A DNA stretch of 64,000 nucleotides, from contig DAOPJV010000012.1 of assembly GCA_035399845.1 (NCBI GenBank), positions 1 to 64,000 of the forward strand, read 5' to 3'. How positions within the stretch are numbered: the first letter of the stretch is position 1; each line of letters opens with the position of its first letter. The position numbers were made by a program, and so were the translations under genes. Shown piece after piece: positions 33,739-43,346 of the stretch. A model generated the notes under the pieces. The model did no database searches and had not been told where the DNA came from. It was given only the letters and a program-made list of their open reading frames with translations. The stretch comes from ECT2AJA-110-A sp035399845. GTDB taxonomy: Bacteria; Planctomycetota; Phycisphaerae; UBA1845; UTPLA1.

Positions 33739-34686
33739 TTACTTCGAAATCGCGCCGGAGTTAAATGTATCCATCAGGTGCAGCGCGGCCGGGCCGGCGA
33801 GCACGATGAAAATCGTCGGAAAGATGAACAGCACCAGTGGAATCAGCAGTTTCACGGCTGTTTTCTGGGCGCGTTCTTCCGCCTTCTGGCGACGCTTGAC
33901 ACGGAGTGATTCCGCCTGGATTCGCAGCGCCTTGGCGACACTCGTTCCCAGTTTCTCGGCCTGCGTGATCGTGGCGACCAGCGCCCGCATCTCTTCCACG
34001 GCCGTGCGTTCGGCCATCTTCGACAGGGCTTCGCCGCGCGTGACACCCATCTGCGTCTCGACTGTTGCGATCTGGAATTCCTCGGCCAGCGCCGGATAGA
34101 CGCTCGCCATCTCATCGGATACGCGCAGAAGCGCCGCGTCGAGACCCAGCCCGGCCTCGACACCAACGACCATGAGGTCGAGCGAATCGGGCAGACCGTT
34201 GCGGATGGACTCGGCGCGCTTGCCGATCGACATGTTCAGCCACAGGTTCGGCGCCATGAAGCCGGCGCCGAGACCGAAGGCGATGTACCCGGCGAGCATC
34301 GCCATTTCGACTTCGGTATTCAGTCCGTACATCGCGGCCAGGGCGCCGCCGATCACGGCGAAGACCGTCTTGCTCGCAAGGAACAATGTCGGTGTCGAGT
34401 CCTTGCGGAATCCGGCCTGTGACAGTTTCGCCCGAAGGGTCGACTGCTCTTCGGCGTTCTTCGGCATGACGGGGCGCGACAGCAATGGCGCCGCCTTCTC
34501 GAAGACCGACTGGCTCGCGCGCTTCCGGGCCTTTTCCTGGATGGACTTCGGGTCGGATTCCTTCGACAGGCCCGCGGACCGACGTCGAACGATATCGGCG
34601 GCGTCCTTCTTGCCACCCAGAATGGAGTACAGAATCATCGTCACGGCGACGACGACCATCACTCCAAGCATTATGACATCTTCCAT
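33739..34686 (-). CDS. tadC: Tad pilus inner-membrane platform protein TadC
   Basis: A 315-aa type II secretion F-like protein. It has an N-terminal hydrophobic helix (IMLGVMVVVAVTMILYSIL), a charged cytoplasmic stretch, the T2SSF core (GLPDSLDLMVVGVEAGLGLDAA, TRGEALSKMAERTAVEEMRAL, LVATITQAEKLGTSVAKAL) and a C-terminal membrane helix (VKLLIPLVLFIFPTIFIVLAG). It is the last gene of the Tad locus, 72 bp below TadB, its usual partner. Tad platforms use the TadB/TadC heteromer to drive Flp pilin extrusion. Confidence 0.95.
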   Translation of the reverse strand: MEDVIMLGVMVVVAVTMILYSILGGKKDAADIVRRRSAGLSKESDPKSIQEKARKRASQSVFEKAAPLLSRPVMPKNAEEQSTLRAKLSQAGFRKDSTPTLFLASKTVFAVIGGALAAMYGLNTEVEMAMLAGYIAFGLGAGFMAPNLWLNMSIGKRAESIRNGLPDSLDLMVVGVEAGLGLDAALLRVSDEMASVYPALAEEFQIATVETQMGVTRGEALSKMAERTAVEEMRALVATITQAEKLGTSVAKALRIQAESLRVKRRQKAEERAQKTAVKLLIPLVLFIFPTIFIVLAGPAALHLMDTFNSGAISK

Positions 34687-34758
34687 GGCCCCAACTCCTT
34701 ACTGACGCTTATCGCAATCCGGCCCAGGCCGGCCTGTTCCGTTACCATCGCACTGTCG

Positions 34759-35772
34759 TCAGACTTTGATGTTCACGATCTTCTGAATCATCGCGAGGCC
34801 CAGCACCTGCATGACGGCGCCCGCGATCAGCATGTAACGGCCCATTTCCGTATCCGTCAGCTTCTCGGCGTACTGCGGATTGACGACCATTTCGAGCACA
34901 AAAACGACAATCGGCAGTGCGAGAAGCACCCAGCCGGATAGTCGACCTTCAGCCGTCAGGGCCTTGACCATGCCGAAGAGCTTGATTCGCTCGCGGATGA
35001 CGCCGGAGATGTTGTCAAGGACTTCCGCAAGGTCACCACCCGTCTGCCGCTGAATGCAGACGGCCGTGACGAAGAAGCTGACGTCCATCATGCCGATGCG
35101 CTTGGCCATGCCCCTCAGGGCGTCCTCGACCTTGATACCCAGGTTCTGCTCGTGGAACACGCGGGCGAACTCCGATCGCACGGGATCCGGCAACTGCTGG
35201 CTGATCAGCAGAATCGCATTCGGCAGTGAATGGCCGGCGCGGAGCGCCTGGCTCATCAGCTCGAAGACGTCCGGAAGCTGATTGAGGAACTTGTTGAGCC
35301 GCATCTTCCGCTTGATGAAGATGACGATCAGCGGAACGACGAGCAGGCCGATGCCGAGCGAGATGCTGACCCACAGGTCGAGCTTCATGAAGTTCGTCAC
35401 GATGAACGCGACGGCCGACATGCCGATCAGGTTGATGAGCGTCCTCGAGGCCGACCAGGGCAGGTTCGCCTGATCGAGCATCCGCTGCAGGGCGGAGATG
35501 ATGCTCATCTTCGCCATGGCGGCGGAGATCGCGCTCTCGGCCTCCCGTTTCTGTCGGAGGATCGACGCGCGTGTCGCCTTCTCGACGCTCCTGTCCGTCA
35601 TGCCGCCTTCGTTTTCGCGAAGACGATCGGAGACCTTTCGGGTCTCGACTTTGCGCAGGTCCTTCACGAGGCTGAATATCGCGTAAGTCAGCAGGACAGA
35701 GCCGATCAGGGGCAGCGCAACCACCCCCACCTGCGTCATCGTGCCGCTTTGCGCCAGTAGATCCATCGTCAT
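34759..35772 (-). CDS. tadB: Tad pilus inner-membrane platform protein TadB
   Basis: A 337-aa type II secretion F-like protein. Its features are an N-terminal transmembrane segment, LNQLPDVFELMSQALRAGHS, LPNAILLISQQLPDPVRSEF and MMDVSFFVTAVCIQRQTGGD. LAEVLDNISGVIRERIKLFG and a C-terminal pair of helices follow. This is the TadB branch (longer, with an N-terminal hydrophobic anchor). It lies 24 bp below the stop of CpaF and 72 bp above TadC. Confidence 0.95.
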   Translation of the reverse strand: MTMDLLAQSGTMTQVGVVALPLIGSVLLTYAIFSLVKDLRKVETRKVSDRLRENEGGMTDRSVEKATRASILRQKREAESAISAAMAKMSIISALQRMLDQANLPWSASRTLINLIGMSAVAFIVTNFMKLDLWVSISLGIGLLVVPLIVIFIKRKMRLNKFLNQLPDVFELMSQALRAGHSLPNAILLISQQLPDPVRSEFARVFHEQNLGIKVEDALRGMAKRIGMMDVSFFVTAVCIQRQTGGDLAEVLDNISGVIRERIKLFGMVKALTAEGRLSGWVLLALPIVVFVLEMVVNPQYAEKLTDTEMGRYMLIAGAVMQVLGLAMIQKIVNIKV

Positions 35773-35796
35773 GACAATTGCCGCCCTTGTTACGTT

Positions 35797-37251
35797 CTAT
35801 GCGCCGACCGGATCTCTCGACAGCACGCGTCGTTCAAACATGGCCGGGTCCATTTCGACGCCTGAGTACTTGAGCCGATCGAGGAAGCCCGGCCGCAATC
35901 CCGTCGCGATGAACTGGCCGTAGGCCTTGCCCGTCGAGTCGATGCCGAGCTGTTCGAACTTGAAGATTTCCTGAATCGTGACCGCCTCGCCCTCCATGCC
36001 CTGCACTTCCGCGATGGACATGACTTTTCGCGGTCCGCCCGTGAGTCGATTGGCGTTGATCAGCAGGTGCACGGCGCTGGCGAACTGGTTGCGAATGGCG
36101 CGGATCGGGAGATCGAATCCGGCCATCATGACCATCGTTTCCACGCGCTGCACGGCGTCGCGCACGCTGTTCGCGTGGATCGTCGTCAGCGACCCGTCGT
36201 GACCTGTGTTCATGGCCTGAAGCATGTCGAGGGTTTCGGCGCCGCGACACTCACCGACGACGATCCGGTCGGGTCGCATACGCAGCGAGTTGATCAGCAG
36301 ATCGCGAATCGTGACCTGTCCCTTGCCCTCAATGTTCGGTGGACGCGTTTCCAGGCGGACGATATGCGGCTGTCGAAGCTGCAGTTCCGCCGAGTCCTCG
36401 ATCGTCACGATACGCTCGGAATCGGGGATGAACGACGAGAGGTTGTTCAGCAGCGTCGTCTTACCCGAGCCCGTACCGCCGACCACGATGACGTTCATGT
36501 GGCTGAGGACGCAGGCCCTCAGAAAGTCGCACATTTCCTTCGTGACGGAGTTGTATCGAACGTAGTCGTCCCACGTGATCGGGTCCGTACCGAATCGTCG
36601 AATCGACATCGACGGGCCGTCAATCGCCAGCGGCGGAATGATGGCGTTGACACGGGAGCCGTCTTTCAGGCGGGCGTCGACCATCGGCGACACTTCGTCG
36701 CAGCGTCGCCCGACACTGGAGACGATCTTGTCAATCACGTGCATCAGGTGCGCGTCGTCCTTGAAGAGACAGGTCGACTTTTCGAGCCGTCCCTTTCGTT
36801 CGACGTAGACCTGCTTGGGACCGTTGATGAGAATATCGCTGACGTGGGGATCCGTGAGAATCGCCTCGAGCGGTCCGAGGCCGAACGTCTCGTTGAGAAT
36901 CTCCGTGACGATCTGCTGCTTTTCGTTGTAATTCAGCAGGACGTCCTCGTCATCGCACAGCTTGGCGATGACCTGACGAACCTCTTCCTTGATATCCTCG
37001 CTGTTCCGCTTGCCGATCTCCGCGAGATCGAGGGTCTCGACAAGCTTCTTATGAACGCGTGATTTCAGATCGTAGAACTCGTCCGAACGATCCTTCTTCT
37101 TGTTGTTCGCGCCGGCCGCGGCCTTCGCCCCGGCCGGGAGTTTCGGCGCCCCCGCGCTTTCACCGCTGGTCGTTTCCGCCGCAGGAGGTTGCGCATCCGG
37201 AGCGGGCTGCTTCGGAACCTTCAGCGTCGGGATCTTTGATCGCCCGAACAT
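35797..37251 (-). CDS. cpaF: Tad pilus motor ATPase CpaF/TadA
   Basis: A 484-aa type II/IV secretion ATPase. An N-terminal low-complexity part is followed by the helical CpaF domain and the RecA-like core. Walker A is GGTGSGKTTLL. The His/Asp box residues lie in VTIEDSAELQLRQPHIVRLE. LRMRPDRIVVGECRGAET is the Walker B/sensor region, and MNTGHDGSLTTIHANS is the characteristic CpaF motif. It powers both assembly and possibly retraction of Flp pili. It is preceded by a 334-bp non-coding gap after CpaE. Confidence 0.97.
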   Translation of the reverse strand: MFGRSKIPTLKVPKQPAPDAQPPAAETTSGESAGAPKLPAGAKAAAGANNKKKDRSDEFYDLKSRVHKKLVETLDLAEIGKRNSEDIKEEVRQVIAKLCDDEDVLLNYNEKQQIVTEILNETFGLGPLEAILTDPHVSDILINGPKQVYVERKGRLEKSTCLFKDDAHLMHVIDKIVSSVGRRCDEVSPMVDARLKDGSRVNAIIPPLAIDGPSMSIRRFGTDPITWDDYVRYNSVTKEMCDFLRACVLSHMNVIVVGGTGSGKTTLLNNLSSFIPDSERIVTIEDSAELQLRQPHIVRLETRPPNIEGKGQVTIRDLLINSLRMRPDRIVVGECRGAETLDMLQAMNTGHDGSLTTIHANSVRDAVQRVETMVMMAGFDLPIRAIRNQFASAVHLLINANRLTGGPRKVMSIAEVQGMEGEAVTIQEIFKFEQLGIDSTGKAYGQFIATGLRPGFLDRLKYSGVEMDPAMFERRVLSRDPVGA

Positions 37252-37585
37252 TCAGTTTCATCTCCGATGATGTCGCGGGCGTGAGAGCTGAACGCAGCAC
37301 GGATGGAACATCCGTCACGTACCGGCCCCTCCGCCACCATGGACCGCCTGCCGAGACAAAAATACGATACGCGTCGCTCGGGACGTCGCGCATTACAGGC
37401 CGCCGCCGCAATTCGGCGCGCGGGCCCGCTATCGCGCAACATCGGCCGGAAACCGCCTGTGGTTTGGCTGTAAAAGGGGGATCGCGTCGGCGATTATGGC
37501 CGCCGGTCCATGAACTCGCCGAAGGGGAACGCTTATCAGGCGTTGCCCGGACGGCCCGGCGCCTGCGATAACCATGAGAATCGAA
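37252..37585. other. Non-coding gap between cpaE and cpaF
   Basis: A 334-bp gap on the minus strand between CpaE (stop at 37586) and CpaF (start at 37251). It contains an imperfect hairpin (GGGGAACGC with GCGTTGCCC, about 37523-37548), possibly a weak terminator or processing site. Both open frames in it are weak. The gap implies a separate promoter for cpaF-tadB-tadC, but I could not identify its boxes. Confidence 0.4.
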
Positions 37586-38812
37586 TTACTGCGCGACGGG
37601 CTCTTTGGAACTGTCGGCGCCGCCCTTGCCGCCGAAGAGCCGGCTCATCAGGCCGCCCCGCTGCGACGCCATCTGCTCGGCCGCACGCGGATCGTGAATC
37701 CGCAGCGCGAGTTCCCGGATCTCCTGTCGCACGCGCGCCTTCTCGTTGTAGGCCTTCAGCGGCTGCCCGATATTGACGCTCGCGCTGACATTCTTCCAGT
37801 CGTCCGAGATGGCGGCGTACATCTTGCGATCGAGAATCGATTCAACCTGCTCGATCTCCAGATGACCGCTTTCACGTCCGAGTCGATTGCAGAGAAACTC
37901 GATACGGGACGTGTTAAAGCCCTGCGTCGCGAGTTCCTGAATCATGCGATCCGTGTTTCGAACGCTCGTGACGAGCAGCTGGAGCACCATGAAGTTGAAG
38001 TCCGCCGCGTCGAGCACGCTTCGACCGCCGGGATCGTGCCGCGTCGGTCCGTCCACGACGACGTACTCGCACATGTCCTGCAGCGTCGTCAGCACGTTGG
38101 CGCAGTGGGCGGCTGTGATCAGCTCGGCCTGGGCGAATGAGTGCGGCCGACGAAGGACATAAACGCCCGTCTCATGCCGGATCAGCGCCTTCTGAACGAT
38201 GTCAAGATCGAGTTCTTCCTGTGTGGAGCAGAGATCCGCGACCGTGTACTGCCCCTGCACGTCGAGAAGCGTCGCGACGTGTCCGAAGCGGAAATCGAGA
38301 TCGACGACGACGACCCGCTTGTCCTCGCCCGCCAGGTCCGCGAGTTCGACGGCGAGGTTCGTGGCGATCGTCGTTGAGCCGACGCCACCCGCGGATCCCA
38401 TCATGGAGATCAGCTTGCCGGGTTCCTTCGCGCCGTCGCTGGCCGTCGTGATTTTCGCGATCGCCTGCTCGAGTTCCTCGAGATTCAGCGGCTTGACGAA
38501 GTACTCTCGAATGCCGGCCTTCATCGCCTTCAGGACGAGATCGCCGGCCGTCTCCTTGCTGAGCGCGAACACGGCAAGATTCGGCGCCATCTCGCGAAGC
38601 TGGCGAACACATTCAATGACGACGGGAGCGCTCGGATCCAGATCCGCGATCAACAGGTCGCAGGGAAACTGAGCGACGGCGTGTGAAAGCAGGCTGGGTT
38701 CATCGAGTTCGGCGACGATCCGGACCTGCGGAAGCGACGTGAGGGTACGGCGCAGCTCCGGGGCCTGGGCCTCGTTGGCCGTGAACACGATTGTGCGTAC
38801 CGTCTGCGCCAT
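37586..38812 (-). CDS. cpaE: Tad pilus localisation ATPase CpaE/TadZ
   Basis: A 408-aa protein. The N-terminal ~125 residues resemble a response-regulator receiver (LIADLDPSAPVVIECVRQL, REYFVKPLNLEELEQAI). The C-terminal part is a ParA/MinD-like ATPase (ISMMGSAGGVGSTTIATNLA, VVVDLDFRFGHVATLLD, YVVVDGPTRHD). The deviant Walker A lysine and the standard lysine are both replaced (SAGGVGST), as occurs in some TadZ proteins, so ATP hydrolysis is uncertain. TadZ proteins recruit the Tad machine to its polar site. The start MAQTVRT at 38812 is preferred to TTG at 38884. Confidence 0.93.
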   Translation of the reverse strand: MAQTVRTIVFTANEAQAPELRRTLTSLPQVRIVAELDEPSLLSHAVAQFPCDLLIADLDPSAPVVIECVRQLREMAPNLAVFALSKETAGDLVLKAMKAGIREYFVKPLNLEELEQAIAKITTASDGAKEPGKLISMMGSAGGVGSTTIATNLAVELADLAGEDKRVVVVDLDFRFGHVATLLDVQGQYTVADLCSTQEELDLDIVQKALIRHETGVYVLRRPHSFAQAELITAAHCANVLTTLQDMCEYVVVDGPTRHDPGGRSVLDAADFNFMVLQLLVTSVRNTDRMIQELATQGFNTSRIEFLCNRLGRESGHLEIEQVESILDRKMYAAISDDWKNVSASVNIGQPLKAYNEKARVRQEIRELALRIHDPRAAEQMASQRGGLMSRLFGGKGGADSSKEPVAQ

Positions 38813-38891
38813 TTGTCTGAATGCGGCCCCTTCCCGCGAGGAGCGTGCCTCCATGCCAGCAAGGGCGAGCACCGACTCGCCCAAATAATAT

Positions 38892-38932
38892 CGGGGGCCG
38901 CAGCAAACCGCTTCAGTTCGCTACGGCCCCCG
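38892..38932 (-). terminator. Hairpin downstream of the second tadG gene
   Basis: CGGGGGCCG (38892-38900) and CGGCCCCCG (38924-38932) form a 9-bp stem with a 23-nt loop. On the minus strand it is followed by ATATTATTTG, moderately T-rich. It lies 22 bp past the stop of the gene at 38955 and upstream of CpaE, so it may terminate or reduce readthrough. Confidence 0.6.
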
Positions 38933-38954
38933 TTCAAATCTTCCTGGTCCGATT

Positions 38955-40886
38955 TTACTGAATCAGCCTGACCGGACGCTTGCCGCCGAGCGTCTGGAAT
39001 ATCTGCTGAAGCTGACTCACATAGTACGGCTGACCGCCATTATCGGGATCAGGCGCATTATCTGCGTAGTAATAGTTGTCCGCCGACGACGCCATGTCCG
39101 TCAGCAGATCTTCGTCAACATCGCCGCCGACACCGACCGTAAACACGGTCATGTTCAATTCCTTGGCGGCGTCGGCCCGATCCTGGGCCCATCCCAGCGC
39201 GGACGGGTGATTGTTGCCGACGCTCTGATTGTTCGAGTTGACGTTCGGCTTACCGTCCGTAAGAAGGATGATCACCTTCGACGCCGCCGTTCTTGCGCGA
39301 TTGCTCGTCAGTTCATCGATCGCCTTGTCCATGCCGCCGCCGATGTTCGTGATGCTCGTGTCGTGGCCGGCCTGGAAGCCGTTCAGCGTCGCCGGGATCT
39401 CCTGGAGCAGCTCGGCGAGCGATTCATTGCCGTGCGGTTCCGTCAGGTCGACCCGATGCAGACCGTACTGACCGAACGTCTCCAGCGAAACGTGGTCCTG
39501 CGTATCGAGCGCGACAATCTCGTCAATCATCACCTGCACGGCGTTCTTGGCGGATCGGAGCGGCTCCTCCGGAGCGTTCTGCAGCTCGGGGCAGTCATTC
39601 TTGTTCGCCAGACTCTCCAGCAGGTAATTCGTCACGGTCTTGATGCCGAAGCGATAGCGCAGCTCGGAGTCCGTGTTCTCCATCTGCGTACTTCCACTGA
39701 TGACGTAGTTGATGTACTCATCCCAGCTTCCGTCATCAAACGGCCAGTCCACTTCCTGCCACAGTTCGTTGGAGTCAACGCGATTGTCGCCGTCGCCGGG
39801 ACCGCCGTTGTACTTGCTCCCCGACTTCTTGCTGCGCCAGCCGGCCAGGCCGAGGAGGACCTTCACACGGTTTCGATAGTACGTCGTGTTGCCGTCGTAC
39901 TGACTGCTGAGCAGCGCCGAGCGCTCCGCCGACGTATAACCGGCTTCCGTGAGATTCTCGATCACGTCCGAATCGCTCGTCGTCGAGCTCTTGCGGATGT
40001 AGTAGAGGCCCCAGTCGTCGCTGGCGTCATAGGTCCCGAGAACGACATCGTCGCCCCAGGCCGTCATCCAGCCCCAGCGAGGCCCGGACTCACCATCGCC
40101 GCCACCCCCCGCGCCGGCGGCGCCGGGATCGGGGTTTCCACCGGCGTTGGCCGGCGAGCCCGGTCCCGTGCCCGGCTGGTCATTCTCACTGTTGGGCTGT
40201 CCCGGCGGCGGCGGATCGATGCCGTTGCCGACGCCGGCGTTGCCCTTCGCGATCGGCAGCGCCTTCCAGATCTCCTTCAGGTTGATCTGGACGCCGTCGA
40301 TGTAGCCACTCTTTTCCGAGGCGAATCGCTTGTAATGGCGAAGTTCGCTGTCATCGTTCATCGACCCCGACAGGTCGATGACCAGCGAGATGTCTCGCGG
40401 TACGAGCATGGCGACGGCGCTGGCGCTGATGTCCGCCGTGTTCTTGCCGAACGTCTTGGCGAACAGCAGTGACACGGGACCGTCGGCGACCGTCTGATCG
40501 CGACGCACTGTCACTCGCACGGCGTCGTAGGGCTCGACATTCGCCTCGAAGTCATACTTGGCGCCGTTCAGCGTCGCGTGGCCGAAAACGAGGTCCGCAT
40601 CGACGACGTCGGAGCCTTCGCCCATGACCTTGTTCAGGTTGGCGTACTTCTGGGCCTCCGCCCTGGCGAGGGCGAAGGCGTCGCCCGTCTGACCCAGCTG
40701 AGAGGCCGCCGCAAGCGCGGCCGCGTCCGCGGCGCTCTGCAGTTCCTGTTTCGCGCTGAACATCAGGCCGGTATCCACGGCCAGCGCGGCCACGCCGACC
40801 GCGACGGTACCGCCGAAGATGACCGATTGAACGATGACCGATCCGCGGCGATATCGCCGCTCGCGTCTTGCGCCCGAGCGATTCAT
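38955..40886 (-). CDS. tadG: TadG-like pilus protein with von Willebrand A domain
   Basis: A 643-aa protein. The N-terminus has RRGSVIVQSVIFGGTVAVGV, a pseudopilin-type hydrophobic segment, then ALAVDTGLMFSAKQELQSAA as in TadG/Tad pilus-assembly proteins. The vWA domain has the MIDAS motif DLSGSMND (about residue 170). A Gly/Pro/Asn-rich insertion (about 210-270) interrupts it. The domain resumes at the later segment IILLTDGKPNVN, and VFTVGVGGDVDED closes it. The C-terminus is GGKRPVRLIQ, identical in the paralogue at 41255. TadG is implicated in adhesion and anchoring. GGAGGGG precedes the ATG. Confidence 0.92.
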   Translation of the reverse strand: MNRSGARRERRYRRGSVIVQSVIFGGTVAVGVAALAVDTGLMFSAKQELQSAADAAALAAASQLGQTGDAFALARAEAQKYANLNKVMGEGSDVVDADLVFGHATLNGAKYDFEANVEPYDAVRVTVRRDQTVADGPVSLLFAKTFGKNTADISASAVAMLVPRDISLVIDLSGSMNDDSELRHYKRFASEKSGYIDGVQINLKEIWKALPIAKGNAGVGNGIDPPPPGQPNSENDQPGTGPGSPANAGGNPDPGAAGAGGGGDGESGPRWGWMTAWGDDVVLGTYDASDDWGLYYIRKSSTTSDSDVIENLTEAGYTSAERSALLSSQYDGNTTYYRNRVKVLLGLAGWRSKKSGSKYNGGPGDGDNRVDSNELWQEVDWPFDDGSWDEYINYVISGSTQMENTDSELRYRFGIKTVTNYLLESLANKNDCPELQNAPEEPLRSAKNAVQVMIDEIVALDTQDHVSLETFGQYGLHRVDLTEPHGNESLAELLQEIPATLNGFQAGHDTSITNIGGGMDKAIDELTSNRARTAASKVIILLTDGKPNVNSNNQSVGNNHPSALGWAQDRADAAKELNMTVFTVGVGGDVDEDLLTDMASSADNYYYADNAPDPDNGGQPYYVSQLQQIFQTLGGKRPVRLIQ

Positions 40887-41254
40887 TTTACATCCCCTCC
40901 GAACTGTATCCCTTGGCCACGAGCCTCTTCGGCGTAGACCGACCTGTCCATGACGCCTCGCGCTTCCGCGGGCGAACTATCCCGTTAATGGAAAAGGTAC
41001 GATTCATTTCGAGGGATCCTCCGGGTTGGCGCCGATTTCCAGGCGCCGGCCCGATAGCCCATCGAGTCCATGACCCTTACCGCCCCCGCGAATGTCGAAT
41101 CGGACGCCCGGCGGCGTCCGGGGAAATCCGGAATCTATCGGCGCTTCATGCACAAATCTGGATACCACAGTCCCTTCGCGGCGCAATAAGAAAGGCCCCG
41201 TGCGACGCACGGGGCCTTCACGTGATTACGTTGCTGAATCGCCGCGATTCTCGG
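40887..41254. other. Non-coding gap between the two tadG genes
   Basis: A 368-bp gap separating the tandem tadG paralogues. It contains the terminator at 41192-41218 for the upstream gene and should carry a promoter for the downstream one. The rest is GC-rich with no recognised gene. The presence of a terminator followed by a new leader means the two paralogues can be regulated separately. Confidence 0.5.
41192..41218 (-). terminator. Rho-independent terminator of the first tadG gene
   Basis: AAGGCCCCGTG and CACGGGGCCTT form an 11-bp perfect stem around CGACG. On the minus strand the stem is followed by TCTTATTG. It lies 37 bp past the stop of the gene at 41255. This is the clearest intrinsic terminator in the window. 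Confidence 0.85.
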
Positions 41255-43171
41255 TTACTGAATCAGGCGAACCGGACGCTTGGCGCCGATATCGCTGAAG
41301 ATCTTCTTCAGTTGCCGGACGTACATCGGCTCACCGCCGTTGTCCGGATCGGGCTGATTGTCCGCGAAGAAGTACTTGTCGGCGCCCGAGGCCATTTCCG
41401 TCAGCAGGCCTTCGTCCACGTCGCCGCCGACACCGACGGCGAAGACCGTCATGTTCTGCTCCTTGGCGGCCGTGGCGCGATCGACGGCCCAGCCCAGCGC
41501 GCTCGGATGGTTGTTCCCGACGCTCTGGTTGTACTGGTTCACGTTCGGCTTTCCGTCCGTCAGCAGAATGATGTACTTTCGGGCGGCCGATCGGGCGCGC
41601 TCGCTCGAAAGCTCCTCGATCGCCTTGTCCATACCGCCGCCGATATTCGTGATACTCGTATCGTGGCCGGCCTGGAACGTGTACAGATTGTCCGCAATCG
41701 ACTGAAACGCCTCGGCAAGCGTCTGCGTCTCGCTCGCCGTCACGAGGTTCATTCGATGGTTGCCATACTGGGCGAAGGTCTCGAGCGACATCTGGTCCTG
41801 CGTCTGACTCGCCACGAGATCGTCGACCAGCACCTGAACGGCGTTCTTGACGGAGTTCAGCGGCTCTTCCGGCGTGTCGGCCAGTTCCGGCGTCTGGTTG
41901 TGCGCCGGTCGCTTCTCGAGCAGGTAGTTCACGAACGTCTTGAGACCATAGCGATAGCGCAGGTTCGGCTCCGTCGCCTCCATCTGCGTGCTGCCGCTCG
42001 CCGCATAGTTCACGAAGTCGTCCCAGCTTCCGCTGTCGAAGGGGTAGCTGACAGACTGCGTGATCTCACTGCTTTCGACGACGTTGTCGCCGTCGCCACC
42101 CGACGTGTACTTGCCGCCGCTCTTGCCGCTTTTCCATCCGGCCAGCCCGAGCATGACAGCGACGCGGCGTCGATAGGTCGTGAGGTCACTGTCGTAGCTG
42201 CCGCTGAGCAGCGCGGTGCGTTCGGCGGACGTGTAACCCGATTCCGTCAGGTTGGCGATGACATCGGCGTCCGTACACGTGCTGTAGCGCGGAATGTAGT
42301 AAAGACCGCCGTCATTGACGCAGTTGTAGGAGCCGAGCGCGATCGCATCGCCATAGCCCGTCATCCAGCCGAATCGCGGGCCGACGTCACCGCCGGTGTT
42401 CACGCCGCTGGAACCGTTGTAGCCGGCGACAGCCGTCGGCGAACCGGGACCCGTTCCCGGCTGATCGTCGGACGCCGTGCAGGCGCCCGGCGACGACGGA
42501 TTCTGGCCGTTTCGGACGCCCGCCCGGCCCTTCGACTCGGGCAGGTGATTCCAGATCTTACCAAGGTTGATCTGAACGCCGTCGATGTAGCCCGTTCGCT
42601 CGGAAGCGAATCGCTTGTGATGGCGCAGTTCACTGTCGTCGTTCATGGACGCCGACAGGTCGATGACCAGCGCGATGTCTCGCGGAACGAGCATCGCCGT
42701 GGCCTTCGCCGTCAGCCGCGCGGAGTTCATGTCGAACACCTTCGCGAACAACAGCGAGACGGGACCGTCCTCGGCCGTCTGGTCGCGACGAATCGTCACG
42801 CGCACGGCGTCGTGCGGCGTCGCTCCGGGAACAAACTCGTACTTCTCGCCCACGAGCTCGGCGCGTCCGAATTCGACGTCCGAGTCGAGAATGTCGGCGC
42901 CTTCACCCGCGACGCGGTTCGCGTTGGCGAATCGCTCGGCTTCGGCGCGGGCGCGGGTCAGCGCATCCTCGCGTGATCCCAGCTGCGAGGCCGCCGCCAG
43001 CGCCGCGGCGTCCGCGGCGCTTTGCAGTTCCTGCCTCGCGCTGAACATCAGGCCCGTGTCGACGGCCAGCGCCGCGACTCCGAGCGCGACAGTCCCGCCG
43101 AAAATGACGGACTGCACAATGACTGATCCACGACGCCGACCGCCCCAGTCGCAGCGTAATATCCGACGCAT
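41255..43171 (-). CDS. tadG: TadG-like pilus protein with von Willebrand A domain, paralogue
   Basis: A 638-aa paralogue of the gene at 38955. The N-terminus GSVIVQSVIFGGTVALGVAA is nearly the same, as is DTGLMFSARQELQSAADA. The MIDAS motif is DLSASMND. The insertion region is shorter and differs in sequence (GQNPSSPGACTASDDQPGTG). It resumes with IILLTDGKPNVNQYNQSVGN. The shared C-terminal VRLIQ suggests a recent duplication. Two vWA pilus proteins in one tad locus could form a tip pair or be alternatively used. GAGAGGTGA precedes the ATG. Confidence 0.92.
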   Translation of the reverse strand: MRRILRCDWGGRRRGSVIVQSVIFGGTVALGVAALAVDTGLMFSARQELQSAADAAALAAASQLGSREDALTRARAEAERFANANRVAGEGADILDSDVEFGRAELVGEKYEFVPGATPHDAVRVTIRRDQTAEDGPVSLLFAKVFDMNSARLTAKATAMLVPRDIALVIDLSASMNDDSELRHHKRFASERTGYIDGVQINLGKIWNHLPESKGRAGVRNGQNPSSPGACTASDDQPGTGPGSPTAVAGYNGSSGVNTGGDVGPRFGWMTGYGDAIALGSYNCVNDGGLYYIPRYSTCTDADVIANLTESGYTSAERTALLSGSYDSDLTTYRRRVAVMLGLAGWKSGKSGGKYTSGGDGDNVVESSEITQSVSYPFDSGSWDDFVNYAASGSTQMEATEPNLRYRYGLKTFVNYLLEKRPAHNQTPELADTPEEPLNSVKNAVQVLVDDLVASQTQDQMSLETFAQYGNHRMNLVTASETQTLAEAFQSIADNLYTFQAGHDTSITNIGGGMDKAIEELSSERARSAARKYIILLTDGKPNVNQYNQSVGNNHPSALGWAVDRATAAKEQNMTVFAVGVGGDVDEGLLTEMASGADKYFFADNQPDPDNGGEPMYVRQLKKIFSDIGAKRPVRLIQ

Positions 43172-43346
43172 CTTTCACCTCTCCACTGTTTACTGCCGTT
43201 CGTGCGCCGGACTTTCCGATAAGTCGGCGCCGAATTGTCACTTGCGAACGTTGGACGGCGACCTCGAAGTCGCGCCGTCGTACACACGTGGCCAGCTCTC
43301 TACAGCGTCAAGGGCGTCGCGACGGACGTTCCCGTCGAAGGGCGAG

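Noticed and set aside
39207..40472. A 421-codon plus-strand frame
   Set aside because: Antisense to the second TadG gene and with Arg/Val-rich composition, typical of high-GC shadow frames.
40868..42976. A 702-codon frame on the plus strand
   Set aside because: Antisense to the vWA TadG gene. The sequence is low-complexity, lacks recognised motifs and starts in a terminator region.
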